This document shows, one piece after another, positions 53,121-63,068 of a stretch of DNA of 64,000 nucleotides. The stretch covers positions 9,063,348-9,127,347 of the forward strand of contig NC_013132.1 of the NCBI RefSeq assembly GCF_000024005.1, written 5' to 3'. The notes below the pieces were generated by a model that worked only from the letters and a program-made list of their open reading frames with translations, made no database searches and had not been told where the DNA came from. The DNA is from Chitinophaga pinensis DSM 2588 (GTDB lineage Bacteria; Bacteroidota; Bacteroidia; Chitinophagales; Chitinophagaceae). Position 1 is the first letter of the stretch. Each line of letters begins with the position of its first letter. The translations under genes and the position numbers were made by a program.

Positions 53121-53152
53121 AAAAAAGCTGCGGAATCAACCGCAGCTTTTTT
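53121..53152. terminator. bidirectional terminator between the unknown gene and glyA
   Basis: AAAAAAGCTGCGG and CCGCAGCTTTTTT form a perfect 13-bp stem with a 6-nt loop, lying inside heptad element E4. Confidence 0.9.
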
Positions 53153-53216
53153 ATTTATCTTACTTACTAGCCTTATTTAAGAATCACAATTAATCAATAG
53201 TCAGTCCATTAACAAC

Positions 53217-53250
53217 AATTCTTAATTTTTAATTCTTAATTCTTAATTGA
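53217..53250 (-). repeat. heptad array, element E4 right arm, next to the glyA stop
   Basis: Plus-strand units AATTCTT, AATTTTT, AATTCTT, AATTCTT and a partial AATTGA. Read with glyA, the array starts right after the TAG stop. Confidence 0.88.
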
Positions 53251-54528
53251 CTACAGTTCAGGGTACAATACAAACTGTTTCATAAAGTCATTCACTGCAC
53301 CTCTAACACTGTTGATACGTGCTTCGTTATCAGCATCCATCAGCAATTCATCGATCCAGGATACTACCTGACCCATGTGCTCTTCTTTCATACCACGGGT
53401 AGTGATAGCCGGAACACCTACGCGGATACCGGAAGTCACGAAAGCAGATTTATCATCGAAAGGCACCATGTTTTTGTTGACGGTAATGTCAGCTTTTACC
53501 AGTACCTGTTCAGCTTTTTTACCAGAGATGTTCTTGTTACGCAGGTCGATCAGCATCAGGTGGTTATCGGTACCGCCGGAAACGATCTGGTAGCCTTTCT
53601 CAACAAATGCTTTGGACATTGCCTGTGCGTTTCTGATGATCTGTTTAGCATATACATCGTACTCGTCAGACAGGATCTCATAGAAAGAAACTGCTTTCGC
53701 TGCGATCACGTGCTCCAGCGGACCACCCTGGATACCAGGGAATACGGCTGTATCAATCAGAGAACTCATCATACGGATCTCACCTTTTGGTGTTTTCAGA
53801 CCGAATGGATTTTCAAAATCCTTACCCAGCATGATCATACCACCACGAGGACCACGCAGTGTTTTGTGCGTAGTAGTAGTTACAAAATGACAATGCTCGA
53901 ACGGAGAGTTCAGCAGTCCTTTTGCGATCAGACCAGCAGGATGCGCGATATCCGCCAGTACAAATGCACCTACCTGGTCAGCGATCTGACGGATACGTTT
54001 GTAATCCCAGTCACGGCTGTAAGCAGAAGCACCGCACACGATCAGCTGTGGCTTTTCTTTCAGCGCGATCTCTTCCATCTTATCGTACTCGATCAGACCC
54101 GTTTCTTTATTTACGCCATAAGAGAATGGCTCATATAATTTACCGGAATAGTTTACAGGAGAACCGTGCGTCAGGTGACCACCCATGCTCAGGTCCAGAC
54201 CCAGGATCTTATCGCCTGGTTTCAGGATCGCCAGCATAACGGCAGCATTTGCCTGTGCACCAGAGTGCGGCTGTACGTTTGCATACTCAATATTAAAGAT
54301 CTGTTTAGCCCTGTCGATCGCCAGTTGTTCACTCTGGTCAACGATCTCACAGCCGCCATAATATCTGCGCCCTGGATAACCTTCTGCGTATTTATTGGTC
54401 AGAACGGTCCCCATAGCCTGTATTACCTGCAGGCTGGTAAAGTTTTCCGAAGCGATCAATTCTATACCATGACGCTGGCGTTCCAGCTCCTGGCTGATGA
54501 TATTAAATATTTGCAGATCTCTTTGCAT
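53251..54528 (-). CDS. glyA: serine hydroxymethyltransferase
   Basis: PLP enzyme of 425 residues that interconverts serine and glycine with tetrahydrofolate. The PLP lysine is K222 in [14 protein letters not shown]. Other family motifs are [43 protein letters not shown] and [14 protein letters not shown]. Length is typical. It has its own promoter just upstream (54554-54561) and ends next to a heptad array and a shared terminator. Confidence 0.98.
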   Translation of the reverse strand: MQRDLQIFNIISQELERQRHGIELIASENFTSLQVIQAMGTVLTNKYAEGYPGRRYYGGCEIVDQSEQLAIDRAKQIFNIEYANVQPHSGAQANAAVMLAILKPGDKILGLDLSMGGHLTHGSPVNYSGKLYEPFSYGVNKETGLIEYDKMEEIALKEKPQLIVCGASAYSRDWDYKRIRQIADQVGAFVLADIAHPAGLIAKGLLNSPFEHCHFVTTTTHKTLRGPRGGMIMLGKDFENPFGLKTPKGEIRMMSSLIDTAVFPGIQGGPLEHVIAAKAVSFYEILSDEYDVYAKQIIRNAQAMSKAFVEKGYQIVSGGTDNHLMLIDLRNKNISGKKAEQVLVKADITVNKNMVPFDDKSAFVTSGIRVGVPAITTRGMKEEHMGQVVSWIDELLMDADNEARINSVRGAVNDFMKQFVLYPEL

Positions 54529-54553
54529 TGTATGAAACTTTGAAAATTTGCTG

Positions 54554-54561
54554 CAAAGGTA
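54554..54561 (-). promoter_or_regulatory. -7 element of glyA
   Basis: Minus-strand TACCTTTG matches TAnnTTTG and lies 25 bp upstream of the glyA start codon, giving a short leader. A CAA (minus-strand TTG) 25 bp further upstream is a poor -33 candidate. Confidence 0.55.
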
Positions 54562-54655
54562 ATCGAATTTGTGAATAGTGCATAGTCAATATCAGCTATT
54601 CAATAGTTTTTTTTGCTACAAAAAGACAATACGCCAGTTATAAACACTAGAAAAC

Positions 54656-54663
54656 TATATTTG
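54656..54663 (+). promoter_or_regulatory. -7 element upstream of the nucleotidyltransferase gene
   Basis: TATATTTG matches TAnnTTTG; the start codon lies 160 bp downstream. No -33 partner is seen. Confidence 0.35.
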
Positions 54664-54822
54664 TCATAGACAATAATTGTCATATCTTAAGGCAGTCCGA
54701 TGATTTATCTCCCCCTGCCGACCCTAACATCCTGTACGTCAGCCCTATGGACTATTTTCAATTTTTGTTCTACCTTCACGCCCTCGGTACGAGAACGAGA
54801 TTATTAAACCTAACCTGCGTAC

Positions 54823-55815
54823 ATGAAGGCCATAATACCTGTAGCCGGTGCCGGCACCAAGCTACGACCTCACACATATACACAGCCGAAAGCATTAATT
54901 CCCCTCGCGGGCAGAACGATATTAAGTATTATCATTGACCAGCTGGTAGAAGCCGGCATCAACGAGTTTGTATTTGTCATCGGATATCTGGGCGATAAGA
55001 TCCAGCATTATGTGCAACAGAAATATCCTCACCTGACCTGCCATTTCGTGCAGCAAAACAGTCGTGAGGGTACCGGACATGCTATCCTGCTCACCAGACA
55101 AGTCGTTCAGGATGACGAAATCCTGATCGTATTGGGAGATACTATCTGCGAAGGCAATTTCCAGGAACTGATCGCCGCTCCGGTATCTATGCTGGGTCTG
55201 AAGAAAGTAGATGACCCGCGTAACTTCGGTGTCGCCGAACTGAATGAAGAGAACAATATCGTCCGGGTGGTGGAAAAACCACAGATCCCCAAGTCCAATC
55301 AGGCACTTGTAGGGGTCTATAAGATAAAAGAAACACCACAGTTATACGACTGCCTGGAACAGAATATCCTGCATCAGAAGAAATCGCACGACGAATTTCA
55401 GCTGACCGATGCATTACAATGTATGATCGAACATGGTGTCACCTTTAAGACCTTTAAAGTCACCAACTGGTTTGACTGTGGCCGTAAAGACACCCTGCTC
55501 GAAACAAACGCCATCCTGCTCAGCAAATACAAAATGGATAATAATCCGGCTCAGGCTTATGAGAATACGATTATTATACCGCCTGTCAGTATTGCAGAAG
55601 GATGCAGTATCAAGAACTCTATTATCGGCCCCAACGTGGCCATCGGCGATAACACTGTCATCAATTACTCTATCGTTAAAGACTCTATCATCGGCTCCTT
55701 CAGTAACTTATATGAAGTCGTACTGAAATCTTCGCTGATCGGTAGTGATGCGAATATCCGCGGGTTAAGCCAGAGCCTGAACATCGGGGATAATACGGAG
55801 ATTGATCTGGGTTAA
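54823..55815 (+). CDS. sugar-1-phosphate nucleotidyltransferase with left-handed beta-helix domain
   Basis: Cytosolic enzyme of 330 residues. The N-terminal nucleotidyltransferase fold (about 1-235) has the signature IIPVAGAGTKLRPHTYTQPKALIPLAG, with ILIVLGDTICEG as the metal-binding Asp region. A C-terminal hexapeptide-repeat segment (about 245-330; IAEGCSIKNSIIGPNVAIGDNTVIN) follows. It makes an NDP-sugar; the exact nucleotide and sugar (for example dTDP- or UDP-glucose) cannot be told from the sequence. The fingerprint reads GAGTKLRP rather than the more usual GxGTRLRP. It ends in a strong terminator. Confidence 0.9.
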   Translation: MKAIIPVAGAGTKLRPHTYTQPKALIPLAGRTILSIIIDQLVEAGINEFVFVIGYLGDKIQHYVQQKYPHLTCHFVQQNSREGTGHAILLTRQVVQDDEILIVLGDTICEGNFQELIAAPVSMLGLKKVDDPRNFGVAELNEENNIVRVVEKPQIPKSNQALVGVYKIKETPQLYDCLEQNILHQKKSHDEFQLTDALQCMIEHGVTFKTFKVTNWFDCGRKDTLLETNAILLSKYKMDNNPAQAYENTIIIPPVSIAEGCSIKNSIIGPNVAIGDNTVINYSIVKDSIIGSFSNLYEVVLKSSLIGSDANIRGLSQSLNIGDNTEIDLG

Positions 55816-55825
55816 GCGCCGCTTC

Positions 55826-55875
55826 ATCCCAGGCCGGTAGTTATAGCCAACAGCTGTTATCGGCCTGGGATTTTT
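55826..55875 (+). terminator. rho-independent terminator
   Basis: ATCCCAGGCCG and CGGCCTGGGAT form a perfect 11-bp stem with a 24-nt loop containing a smaller AGC/GCT pairing, followed by TTTT. Confidence 0.8.
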
Positions 55876-55890
55876 CCTTATTTTCATTCC

Positions 55891-56826
55891 ATGAACCGTA
55901 TCACCCAACTATTCCACATTCAATATCCCATCATCCAGGCAGGTATGATCTGGGCAAGCGGCTGGAAACTCGCCAGCGCTGTCAGCAACGCAGGCGGTCT
56001 CGGATTGATCGGAGCAGGCAGCATGTACCCCGACACACTCAGAGAACATATCCGGAAATGCAGACAAGCCACCGATAAACCCTTCGGCGTAAACATCCCG
56101 CTCCTTTACCCCGACATCAATCAATTAATAGACATCGTTATTGAAGAAAAAGTCCCTGTCGTCTTCACCTCTGCCGGCAATCCAAAAACATGGACGCCTG
56201 TATTGAAAGCAGCGGGTATCACCGTTGTACACGTCGTATCCAGCGCTTTCTTCGCAGCCAAAAGTGAAGCGGCCGGCGTAGACGCCGTAGTAGCAGAAGG
56301 CTTTGAAGCCGGCGGACATAACGGAAGAGAAGAGACCACCACTATGGTGTTAATTCCTGCCGTATGCGAACAGGTAAAAATCCCCGTGATCGCGGCAGGT
56401 GGGATAGGTTCGGGAAAAGCAATGACAGCCGCATTTGCTTTGGGTGCAGAAGGCGTACAAATAGGCAGCCGCTTTGTAGCCACGCCGGAGGCATCTTCAC
56501 ATCAGCAATTCAAACAAGCGATACTCGATGCAAAAGAAGGTGATACCATGCTGACCATGAAAAAGCTGACACCAGTAAGATTATTAAAAAACAGCTTCTT
56601 TCAGCGCGTGAAAGAAGCGGAAGACATAGGCGCTGATCCTGAGTCACTAAAGACCCTGTTAGGCCGTGCGCGTGCTAAAGCCGGTATGTTTGAAGGAAAT
56701 ATGGAGGAAGGAGAACTCGAAATCGGGCAGGTAAGTGCATTGATTCATACACTTAAACCTGCCGGAGAAATCGTTGAAGATATATGGGATGAGTTTAATG
56801 AGACGATCCGTCGACTGAACAGGTAA
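55891..56826 (+). CDS. NAD(P)H-dependent flavin oxidoreductase / nitronate monooxygenase-like
   Basis: FMN-binding TIM barrel of 311 residues related to nitronate monooxygenase and FabK-type enzymes. Typical segments are YPIIQAGMIWASGWKLASAVSNAGGLGLIGAGSM at the N-terminus, VVAEGFEAGGHNGREET, IPVIAAGGIGSGKAMTAAFALGAEGVQIGSRF. The AGGHNG and AAGGIGSG loops bind the flavin phosphate. It starts 15 bp after the preceding terminator and is convergent with the NatB-like gene, with 9 bp between the stop codons. Its substrate is unknown. Confidence 0.9.
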   Translation: MNRITQLFHIQYPIIQAGMIWASGWKLASAVSNAGGLGLIGAGSMYPDTLREHIRKCRQATDKPFGVNIPLLYPDINQLIDIVIEEKVPVVFTSAGNPKTWTPVLKAAGITVVHVVSSAFFAAKSEAAGVDAVVAEGFEAGGHNGREETTTMVLIPAVCEQVKIPVIAAGGIGSGKAMTAAFALGAEGVQIGSRFVATPEASSHQQFKQAILDAKEGDTMLTMKKLTPVRLLKNSFFQRVKEAEDIGADPESLKTLLGRARAKAGMFEGNMEEGELEIGQVSALIHTLKPAGEIVEDIWDEFNETIRRLNR

Positions 56827-56835
56827 GGCAATCCG

Positions 56836-58149
56836 TTATGCCTTCCTGCTTACCCATTTCAGCGCCTCTTTCCAGGTGATCTTCTTACCATACATCAGTA
56901 TACCGGTACGATAGATCTTGCCAGCCATCCAGGTGGTAAACAGAAATCCTACAATCAATAAACTCATTGACAAGGCTAACTGCCAGTATGGTACTGTTCC
57001 CGGTACACCATAAGGGATACGGGCCATCATCACCATCGGAGAGGTGAAAGGTATGATACTCCCCCAGAAGGCCACCGGCCCTGAAGGATTTTGTACAGAA
57101 GAGATCATCACCATAATACCGATAATGATAGGTAAGGTGATCGGGAAGGTCAACGCCTGCGCATCTGTCGGGTCTTCATTCACCAGACTGCCTACCGCTG
57201 CGAATAATGCAGAATAAAACAGGTAGCCGCCCAGGAAATAGAATACAAAGCAGGTGATCACAGCGGTCCAGTTTACGCTCCCCACGACAAACTGGATCTT
57301 TTCGATCGCTTCTACCATAGCTGCATTACTACCACCCTGCATCATGGTATTACCTTCGTTCATGGCTGCAACCGCATCGCCGGAAATGAATAATGGCAAT
57401 ATCAGCTGCACACTAACGATCAGCGCAACCCATATCAGGAACTGCAGGAGTCCGACGGCAGCAATACCAATGATCTTGCCCATCATCAGCTGGAAAGGTT
57501 TTACACTGGAGATCATCACTTCCGCAATACGGCTCACTTTCTCTTCCATTACGCCACGCATAACAGACATACCGAAAAACATCAGGATGATATAGATAAT
57601 AAAACCACTGGCGTATCCTACTCCGTAAGCTACAGCAGCACTTCCTTTCTGTCCGTCGCTACCGGTTCTGAATTCAATACTGATATCCGCCTTAACGGCT
57701 TTCAGCCTTTCTGCGTCTATATTCGCTTTCTTCAGACGTTCTTCTTCTATCAGGTCATTGATCCTGCGTGTCAGCTTGCTTTCAACAGAAAGCCCCGGCT
57801 GTGCGTCGCTGTAATAGGTAACACCTGATGGACGATCAATGTCCAGTTGCGGAATGTACAGCAGACCGGAATAACCATATTCTGCATATTTATGCTGAAA
57901 AGAGTCGATGCTCGTATGCTCAAGGTATTTGTAGTATACGCCCTTATCATCCGGGAAACGGTTCATGAACAGGTGACTGTCATCAATCACAGCTATACGC
58001 TTTTCTTCCTTTGAGTTCGTAGCTATCAGTATAGGCACTACGATCATAGCGGCGAAGAACAAGGGTACAAGCAGGGTAACGATCAGGAAAGAACGTTTCC
58101 TTACGCGGGTAATAAATTCTCTTTTTATAATGAGCCAGATTTTGTTCAT
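56836..58149 (-). CDS. ABC-2 type permease, NatB-like
   Basis: Membrane protein of 437 residues. One N-terminal helix (FLIVTLLVPLFFAAMIVVPILI) is followed by a large extracytoplasmic domain (about 45-180) and five or six C-terminal helices, the layout of NatB/ABC-2 exporters. The cytoplasmic EEKVSRIAEVMISSVKPFQLMMGK is typical of the family. It lies 60 bp after the ATPase gene, and both follow a LytS/LytTR system, so this may be an efflux pump under two-component control. Ion or drug specificity is not visible. Confidence 0.9.
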   Translation of the reverse strand: MNKIWLIIKREFITRVRKRSFLIVTLLVPLFFAAMIVVPILIATNSKEEKRIAVIDDSHLFMNRFPDDKGVYYKYLEHTSIDSFQHKYAEYGYSGLLYIPQLDIDRPSGVTYYSDAQPGLSVESKLTRRINDLIEEERLKKANIDAERLKAVKADISIEFRTGSDGQKGSAAVAYGVGYASGFIIYIILMFFGMSVMRGVMEEKVSRIAEVMISSVKPFQLMMGKIIGIAAVGLLQFLIWVALIVSVQLILPLFISGDAVAAMNEGNTMMQGGSNAAMVEAIEKIQFVVGSVNWTAVITCFVFYFLGGYLFYSALFAAVGSLVNEDPTDAQALTFPITLPIIIGIMVMISSVQNPSGPVAFWGSIIPFTSPMVMMARIPYGVPGTVPYWQLALSMSLLIVGFLFTTWMAGKIYRTGILMYGKKITWKEALKWVSRKA

Positions 58150-58208
58150 AAAAACAAGCGGGAGTTGCGATGAGGAAATAGGAGTGAAATGTGATGAAGA
58201 TACGATGA

Positions 58209-59174
58209 TCAGTTGCTGGAATACGCCGGCTGACTGTCATCAACATTGGCAGCCTGAGGCGGCTCACCGGTCATGGAGGTCACCTGTTGAATGAAGACCT
58301 CGTTGATAGAAGGCAGTATCTCCTGGAAGGAAGTGATCGGCACATTATGACGGATGAAATGTGCCAGGATATCATTGTTTGTGCTGCCCTCCGTGAGTTT
58401 CACCGTATAAGCAAGCGGCTCCTGTTTGATAATGGAAAAGTGATGTGTAGCGACCTGCGCGAAGTTTGGCATCACACCAAAACCAATACGGAACAGATGT
58501 TGTTTAAAGTCCTGTTTGATCTGTTTTACCTCTCCATCCAGCAATTTCTTCCCCTGGTTGACCAGTACGATACGATCGCAGATCTCTTCTACCTGCTCCA
58601 TTCTGTGCGTAGAAAAGATGATCGTCGTTCCATTCTTACTAAGGTCAAATATTTCCTGCTTGATAAGATTTGCATTAATCGGGTCCAGACCAGAAAAGGG
58701 TTCATCCAGTATGAGCAGGTCCGGACTATGCATGATCGTAGAAATAAACTGCACCTTCTGCTGCATCCCCTTACTCAGTTCTTCTACCTTCTTGTTGTAC
58801 CAGCTGTTGATCTCAAACTTATCAAACCAATATTTGATCTTGTCTTTCGCATCCCGCTCTGACATGCCTTTCAGCTGCGCCAGGTAAAGGGCCTGTTCAC
58901 CCACCTTCATTTTCTTGTATAATCCCCTCTCTTCCGGCATATAGCCAATAGCATGAATATCCGTCTGTGGATCGAACGGACGCCCGTTAAAAAGTATCTC
59001 CCCCTTATCCGGATAAAAAATACCAGTGATCATACGCAGCAGCGTAGTCTTACCAGCGCCGTTGGGGCCCAGTAATCCGAATATGCTTCCTTTGGGAATA
59101 GCAAAGCTGATATCATCTACAGCCTTATGGGTGGCATAGTGCTTATACAGGTGTTTTATCTCTATGAGGTTCAT
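58209..59174 (-). CDS. ABC transporter ATP-binding protein, NatA-like
   Basis: ATPase of 321 residues. Walker [17 protein letters not shown] (GPNGAGKT at 36-43), signature [13 protein letters not shown], Walker [19 protein letters not shown] and switch [18 protein letters not shown] are all present. A C-terminal extension of about 100 residues (from 215) follows the NatA plan. It pairs with the NatB-like permease immediately downstream. Confidence 0.95.
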   Translation of the reverse strand: MNLIEIKHLYKHYATHKAVDDISFAIPKGSIFGLLGPNGAGKTTLLRMITGIFYPDKGEILFNGRPFDPQTDIHAIGYMPEERGLYKKMKVGEQALYLAQLKGMSERDAKDKIKYWFDKFEINSWYNKKVEELSKGMQQKVQFISTIMHSPDLLILDEPFSGLDPINANLIKQEIFDLSKNGTTIIFSTHRMEQVEEICDRIVLVNQGKKLLDGEVKQIKQDFKQHLFRIGFGVMPNFAQVATHHFSIIKQEPLAYTVKLTEGSTNNDILAHFIRHNVPITSFQEILPSINEVFIQQVTSMTGEPPQAANVDDSQPAYSSN

Positions 59175-59206
59175 AGATTAAATGTAAAAAAATTATATGG
59201 GATTTC

Positions 59207-59899
59207 TCACCCAAATATCTCTCCTACAGCCAGTGCATAAGCCGCTCCGATACTGATAGCGACACTTCCTATATATAGGGAACTCCTGTCCACCTTATCA
59301 ATCTTATTGTTGGCAACAATAAAAGAGCGGTGTACTCTTGTAAACTGCGCCGGTGGCAATAACGCCAGGGCTTCCTGCATAGACAAGCGCGACAGGATGC
59401 GTTTGTCTTTCAACACAAAATTGATATAGTTGCCTGCACTTTCAAGGTAAAGGATATCATCCAGCATTACTTTATACTGCTCATATCCGCTTTTAAGCAT
59501 GATATGAGCAGGCACATCTGATTTTGAACGTTGACCGATTAACACCTGTAAGGCTTTGGCTTTATTACAGGCTTTCAGAAAACGTTCAAAGGAAAATGGT
59601 TTGAGCAGATAATCCAGTGCATCCAGTTCAAAACTCTGTACCGCATGTTCAGAGTAAGCAGTGGTAAATATCACCATAGGTGCACCTGGTAAAGTAGCCA
59701 TCAGCTCCAGACCGGAAATATCCGGCATACGGATATCCAGGAACAAGAGATCCACCTTTTCCTTTTGCAGATAATCCAACGCCTCAAAAGGATCGGTAAA
59801 ATATCCCCTGATATCCAGAAAAGGTACCTGTGCCGCATGTGTACGTATTATTGACAAGGCAACCTGTTCATCATCTATTGCGATAGCGGTTAATGTCAT
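59207..59899 (-). CDS. LytTR family response regulator
   Basis: Response regulator of 230 residues: a receiver domain (1-120) with phosphoacceptor D55 in DLLFLDIRMPDISG, and a C-terminal LytTR DNA-binding domain (about 135-228; LKSGYEQYKVMLDDILYLESAGNYINFVL and FTRVHRSFIVANNKIDKV). It overlaps the kinase gene by 4 bp (ATGA) and lies 32 bp before the NatA gene, so the pair probably controls that transporter. Confidence 0.96.
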   Translation of the reverse strand: MTLTAIAIDDEQVALSIIRTHAAQVPFLDIRGYFTDPFEALDYLQKEKVDLLFLDIRMPDISGLELMATLPGAPMVIFTTAYSEHAVQSFELDALDYLLKPFSFERFLKACNKAKALQVLIGQRSKSDVPAHIMLKSGYEQYKVMLDDILYLESAGNYINFVLKDKRILSRLSMQEALALLPPAQFTRVHRSFIVANNKIDKVDRSSLYIGSVAISIGAAYALAVGEIFG

Positions 59900-61401
59900 A
59901 CAACCTGAATAGTGAGATGTACAAAATATTCTGTGGTAGTTTCGCGGATACTCAGTTCATGCCTGCGGGGATAGAGCAGCGCCAGACGCTGCCGTACATT
60001 CTGCAGACCGATCCCCATGCTGTCATTTTCTATTTCACTCGCTCTGCTGGCATGAACAGTATTATATACATCAAAGTAGATCTTTTCCGGCGTACAGGAT
60101 AATGATAGGGTGATGCGTGACTTATTGCGTGAACTGATACCATGTTTAAACGCATTTTCTACAAAAGGAATGAGCAGCATCGGCGCAATTTCATGATCAC
60201 AATGTGTATCATCAATATTGACTTCTATACCGATATCAGAAGAGCCTTGCGTACGCAAACGCTGTAAAGCGATATAGTTCTCCAGATAGGCAATTTCTTT
60301 CGAGAGGGAAATACGCTCCTGCATGTTATCATGTAACATAAAGCGCATCATGTCTCCCAGCTTTTGTATACCCTCACTGGTAGCAGGTGCTTTCTCTGTC
60401 AGGGCCGTACCATATAAAGTATTGAGTGCATTGAAGAGGAAATGCGGATTGATCTGCCAGCGAAGGAAGTCCAGTCCGGTTTCAGACTGATCAAGTGCTT
60501 TCCGCAATCCCAATATGGTATCACTACGTGACTGACGCAGGTAGAAGATCCAGTAGGATAATGGCAATACCACCAGGAATGCGCCCATATATAATGCGAT
60601 ACAACTAAGAATAACGTCTCTGGGGTGGCCCGGGATCAGTATAAAGAACAATATCGGCGATAATATAAAAATCATGAGGAAAACAAAAGCCGAATCCCTG
60701 ACCAGCAGCTGACGATTCCGATGCACATTATAAAGGGGCAGCAGACGGTACTGTGCAACAAAATATACGATACCATAATAAATCCCTATCAGACCGAATA
60801 TGGCAAACTTTGCAGAGTTGCGACCAGGCGTCACCACAGCAAATACGACTATCAGAAGGAGCATAACGAGCGCTTCAGACCTGATCTGTGCAAACTGAGG
60901 TTTGCTGGCAAGTTTAGGATGCAACTGTTGAAAATAAAGTTGCTTAACCCCATAATATAAAGCGTACAGTGTTACATAGAATATTGTAATGATAAAAGCT
61001 GACTTTGCACAATGCATATGTACCCCCTTACGCGTACTATACACGCCAAACAGATATCCGTTATACCAGGTAGAAGCCGTCATTATGACCAGAAACACAC
61101 TTCCGCAAGTCGCAATTAATAACAAAGTGCCTATTTTCCACTTACCCTGCTCATAGAACGATGGCATGATCCAGCTGTTGATACATACAAAAGCGAGATA
61201 CACAATTGTAATATGCGACAGTAGTGGTAACAGGTAATGTTTATAATAGTCGAATACCTGATCGTACCTGGCGAACTTATAACCATATTCATGTTGCAGT
61301 TCAAATACGTTATAGGTAACGCTCTTATATAAAAGAGCGAACAGGAGCAACAGGAAAATCCCTGTAACAACACCGAGTTCTATTTTTCTGAGCTGGTTCA
61401 T
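59896..61401 (-). CDS. sensor histidine kinase, LytS/YehU type
   Basis: Kinase of 501 residues. The N-terminal part (about 10-275) has about eight hydrophobic helices. A His-kinase domain follows with the phosphoacceptor H320 in RWQINPHFLFNALNTL, then the ATPase motifs MLLIPFVENAFKHGIS (N box) and SMGIGLQNVRQRL (G box). ATG at 61401 is preferred over an upstream TTG. It is the first gene of the four-gene unit kinase-LytTR-NatA-NatB. The signal it senses is unknown. Confidence 0.94.
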   Translation of the reverse strand: MNQLRKIELGVVTGIFLLLLFALLYKSVTYNVFELQHEYGYKFARYDQVFDYYKHYLLPLLSHITIVYLAFVCINSWIMPSFYEQGKWKIGTLLLIATCGSVFLVIMTASTWYNGYLFGVYSTRKGVHMHCAKSAFIITIFYVTLYALYYGVKQLYFQQLHPKLASKPQFAQIRSEALVMLLLIVVFAVVTPGRNSAKFAIFGLIGIYYGIVYFVAQYRLLPLYNVHRNRQLLVRDSAFVFLMIFILSPILFFILIPGHPRDVILSCIALYMGAFLVVLPLSYWIFYLRQSRSDTILGLRKALDQSETGLDFLRWQINPHFLFNALNTLYGTALTEKAPATSEGIQKLGDMMRFMLHDNMQERISLSKEIAYLENYIALQRLRTQGSSDIGIEVNIDDTHCDHEIAPMLLIPFVENAFKHGISSRNKSRITLSLSCTPEKIYFDVYNTVHASRASEIENDSMGIGLQNVRQRLALLYPRRHELSIRETTTEYFVHLTIQVV

Positions 61402-61438
61402 AAGGATAAAATCTTTCAGCAATGATAGTTATCCCTTC

Positions 61439-61459
61439 CACACTTTTTAGAAAAGTGTG
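61439..61459 (-). terminator. hairpin after the FAD dehydrogenase gene
   Basis: CACACTTTT and AAAAGTGTG form a perfect 9-bp stem with a 3-nt loop, 12 nt after the stop on the minus strand. The T content after it is low, so termination may be partial. Confidence 0.5.
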
Positions 61460-61471
61460 ATAAAACGGATA

Positions 61472-63034
61472 TTACCTGTGATAGAAAGCTATAATACGCT
61501 CTGCTACACGTTCTCCGTCCATTGCCGCCGACACGATACCGCCTGCGTAACCGGCGCCTTCTCCGCAAGGATAAAGGCCGTTGATCTGCGGATGCATCAG
61601 TGTTTCGTCTTCACGTGGAATACGTACAGGAGAGGATGTGCGGGATTCAGTAGCTACCAGTATAGCATCTGCTGTATAATATCCTTTCATCTTACGGCCA
61701 AAAGCTTTGAAGGCTTCTGCCAGCCGGGTATGCACACTAACAGGAAGGACATCACGGAGATTGGTGCTGTTTACACCAGGTAAATAAGAGCAGGAAGGTA
61801 AAGTTGTGGAAACCTTACTGTGGACAAAATCCGTCATTCGTTGAGCGGGCGCTACAAATTGTCCGCCGCCAGCAGTAAAGGCTGTACGCTCTACCATCTG
61901 CTGATAGTACATAGCTGCTAACGGACCTTTATCAGCAAAGATCTGGAAATCAGTTTCATCTATCGTCACCACCATACCGGAGTTAGCGTAGGGGTTATCA
62001 CGTCTGGATGGCGACCATCCGTTAACGACCAGTTCTCCCGGATCAGTCGAAGCGGGCGCAATGATACCACCAGGACACATACAGAAAGAAAAAACACCAC
62101 GTCCTTCTACCTGTTCTACAAGACTATAGCTGGCAGGCGGGAGATACTCATTCCTGGTAGGACAATGATATTGTGCACTGTCGATCAATGCCTGTGGATG
62201 TTCCACGCGTACGCCCAAAGCAAAAGGCTTTGCAGAGATCAGTATGTTCTTCTGATGCAGCAGGTGGAAGATGTCACGGGCAGAGTGGCCTGTGGCAAGG
62301 ATGATCCTGGCAGCTTCGAATGTTTGTCCGCTGGCAGTCCTCACCCCTGTTACCTGATTATTGGCTGTCAATATATCAGTCACCTTCTGTTCAAATAATA
62401 CCTGTCCGCCGCTGTTGACAATCTGCTCACGCATAGCCACTATGATATGAGGTAACTTATTGGTTCCTATATGTGGATGCGCTTCATACATGATCTTTTC
62501 TGTAGCGCCGAAGTGTACAAAGATGCTGAGGATGCGGTTGATGTCGCCACGCTTATTGGAGCGGGTATATAACTTACCGTCAGAGTAGGTACCGGCGCCA
62601 CCTTCGCCAAAACAATAGTTAGACTCCGGATTAACAACACCCGTCTTATTAAGCGCAGCAAGGTCTCTTCTTCTTGCACGTACATCCTTACCCCGCTCAA
62701 GTACAATGGGTCTGATACCTGCTTCTACAAGACGCAAAGCGGCGAATAGACCTGCCGGCCCGGCCCCTATAACGATGGCCTGTGGCGCGTTTGAGGGCAA
62801 GCTATCATATATCGGTATGATACGTTCTCTTTCCTGGAAAGGTTCATCGACAAACACCTTAACGGTGAGCATGAAGTAAGCCTGGCGGGAACGTGCGTCT
62901 ATAGAGCGTTTGAGCAGATGAAAGCCTGTGATGGCAGTGGGCTTAACACCGAGGGCGGCTGCTGCTTCAGCGATAATGCTGGTATCAGAAGCTGCCTGAG
63001 ATGGCAGCAATTTGAGCGAGAGTTGTTGTATCAT
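61472..63034 (-). CDS. FAD-dependent dehydrogenase (COG2509-like)
   Basis: Flavoprotein of 520 residues. The FAD-binding Rossmann motif AIVIGAGPAGLFAALRLVEAG lies near residue 87, followed by PIVLERGKDVRARRRD, then GEGGAGTYSDGKLYTRS, ATGHSARDIFHLLH, FCMCPGGIIAPAST and the C-terminal GLYPCGEGAGYAGGIVSAAMDG. An N-terminal domain of about 85 residues precedes the FAD fold, as in COG2509 proteins. Its substrate is unknown. Monocistronic, 105 bp from the DUF3127 gene, with a terminator between. Confidence 0.92.
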   Translation of the reverse strand: MIQQLSLKLLPSQAASDTSIIAEAAAALGVKPTAITGFHLLKRSIDARSRQAYFMLTVKVFVDEPFQERERIIPIYDSLPSNAPQAIVIGAGPAGLFAALRLVEAGIRPIVLERGKDVRARRRDLAALNKTGVVNPESNYCFGEGGAGTYSDGKLYTRSNKRGDINRILSIFVHFGATEKIMYEAHPHIGTNKLPHIIVAMREQIVNSGGQVLFEQKVTDILTANNQVTGVRTASGQTFEAARIILATGHSARDIFHLLHQKNILISAKPFALGVRVEHPQALIDSAQYHCPTRNEYLPPASYSLVEQVEGRGVFSFCMCPGGIIAPASTDPGELVVNGWSPSRRDNPYANSGMVVTIDETDFQIFADKGPLAAMYYQQMVERTAFTAGGGQFVAPAQRMTDFVHSKVSTTLPSCSYLPGVNSTNLRDVLPVSVHTRLAEAFKAFGRKMKGYYTADAILVATESRTSSPVRIPREDETLMHPQINGLYPCGEGAGYAGGIVSAAMDGERVAERIIAFYHR

Positions 63035-63068
63035 ACTAAGAATTGGTTAGGTAGTTATCCCAACAATT

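Noticed and set aside
53377..54138. A 253-codon open frame antisense to glyA
   Set aside because: Shadow of glyA with no recognisable domain.
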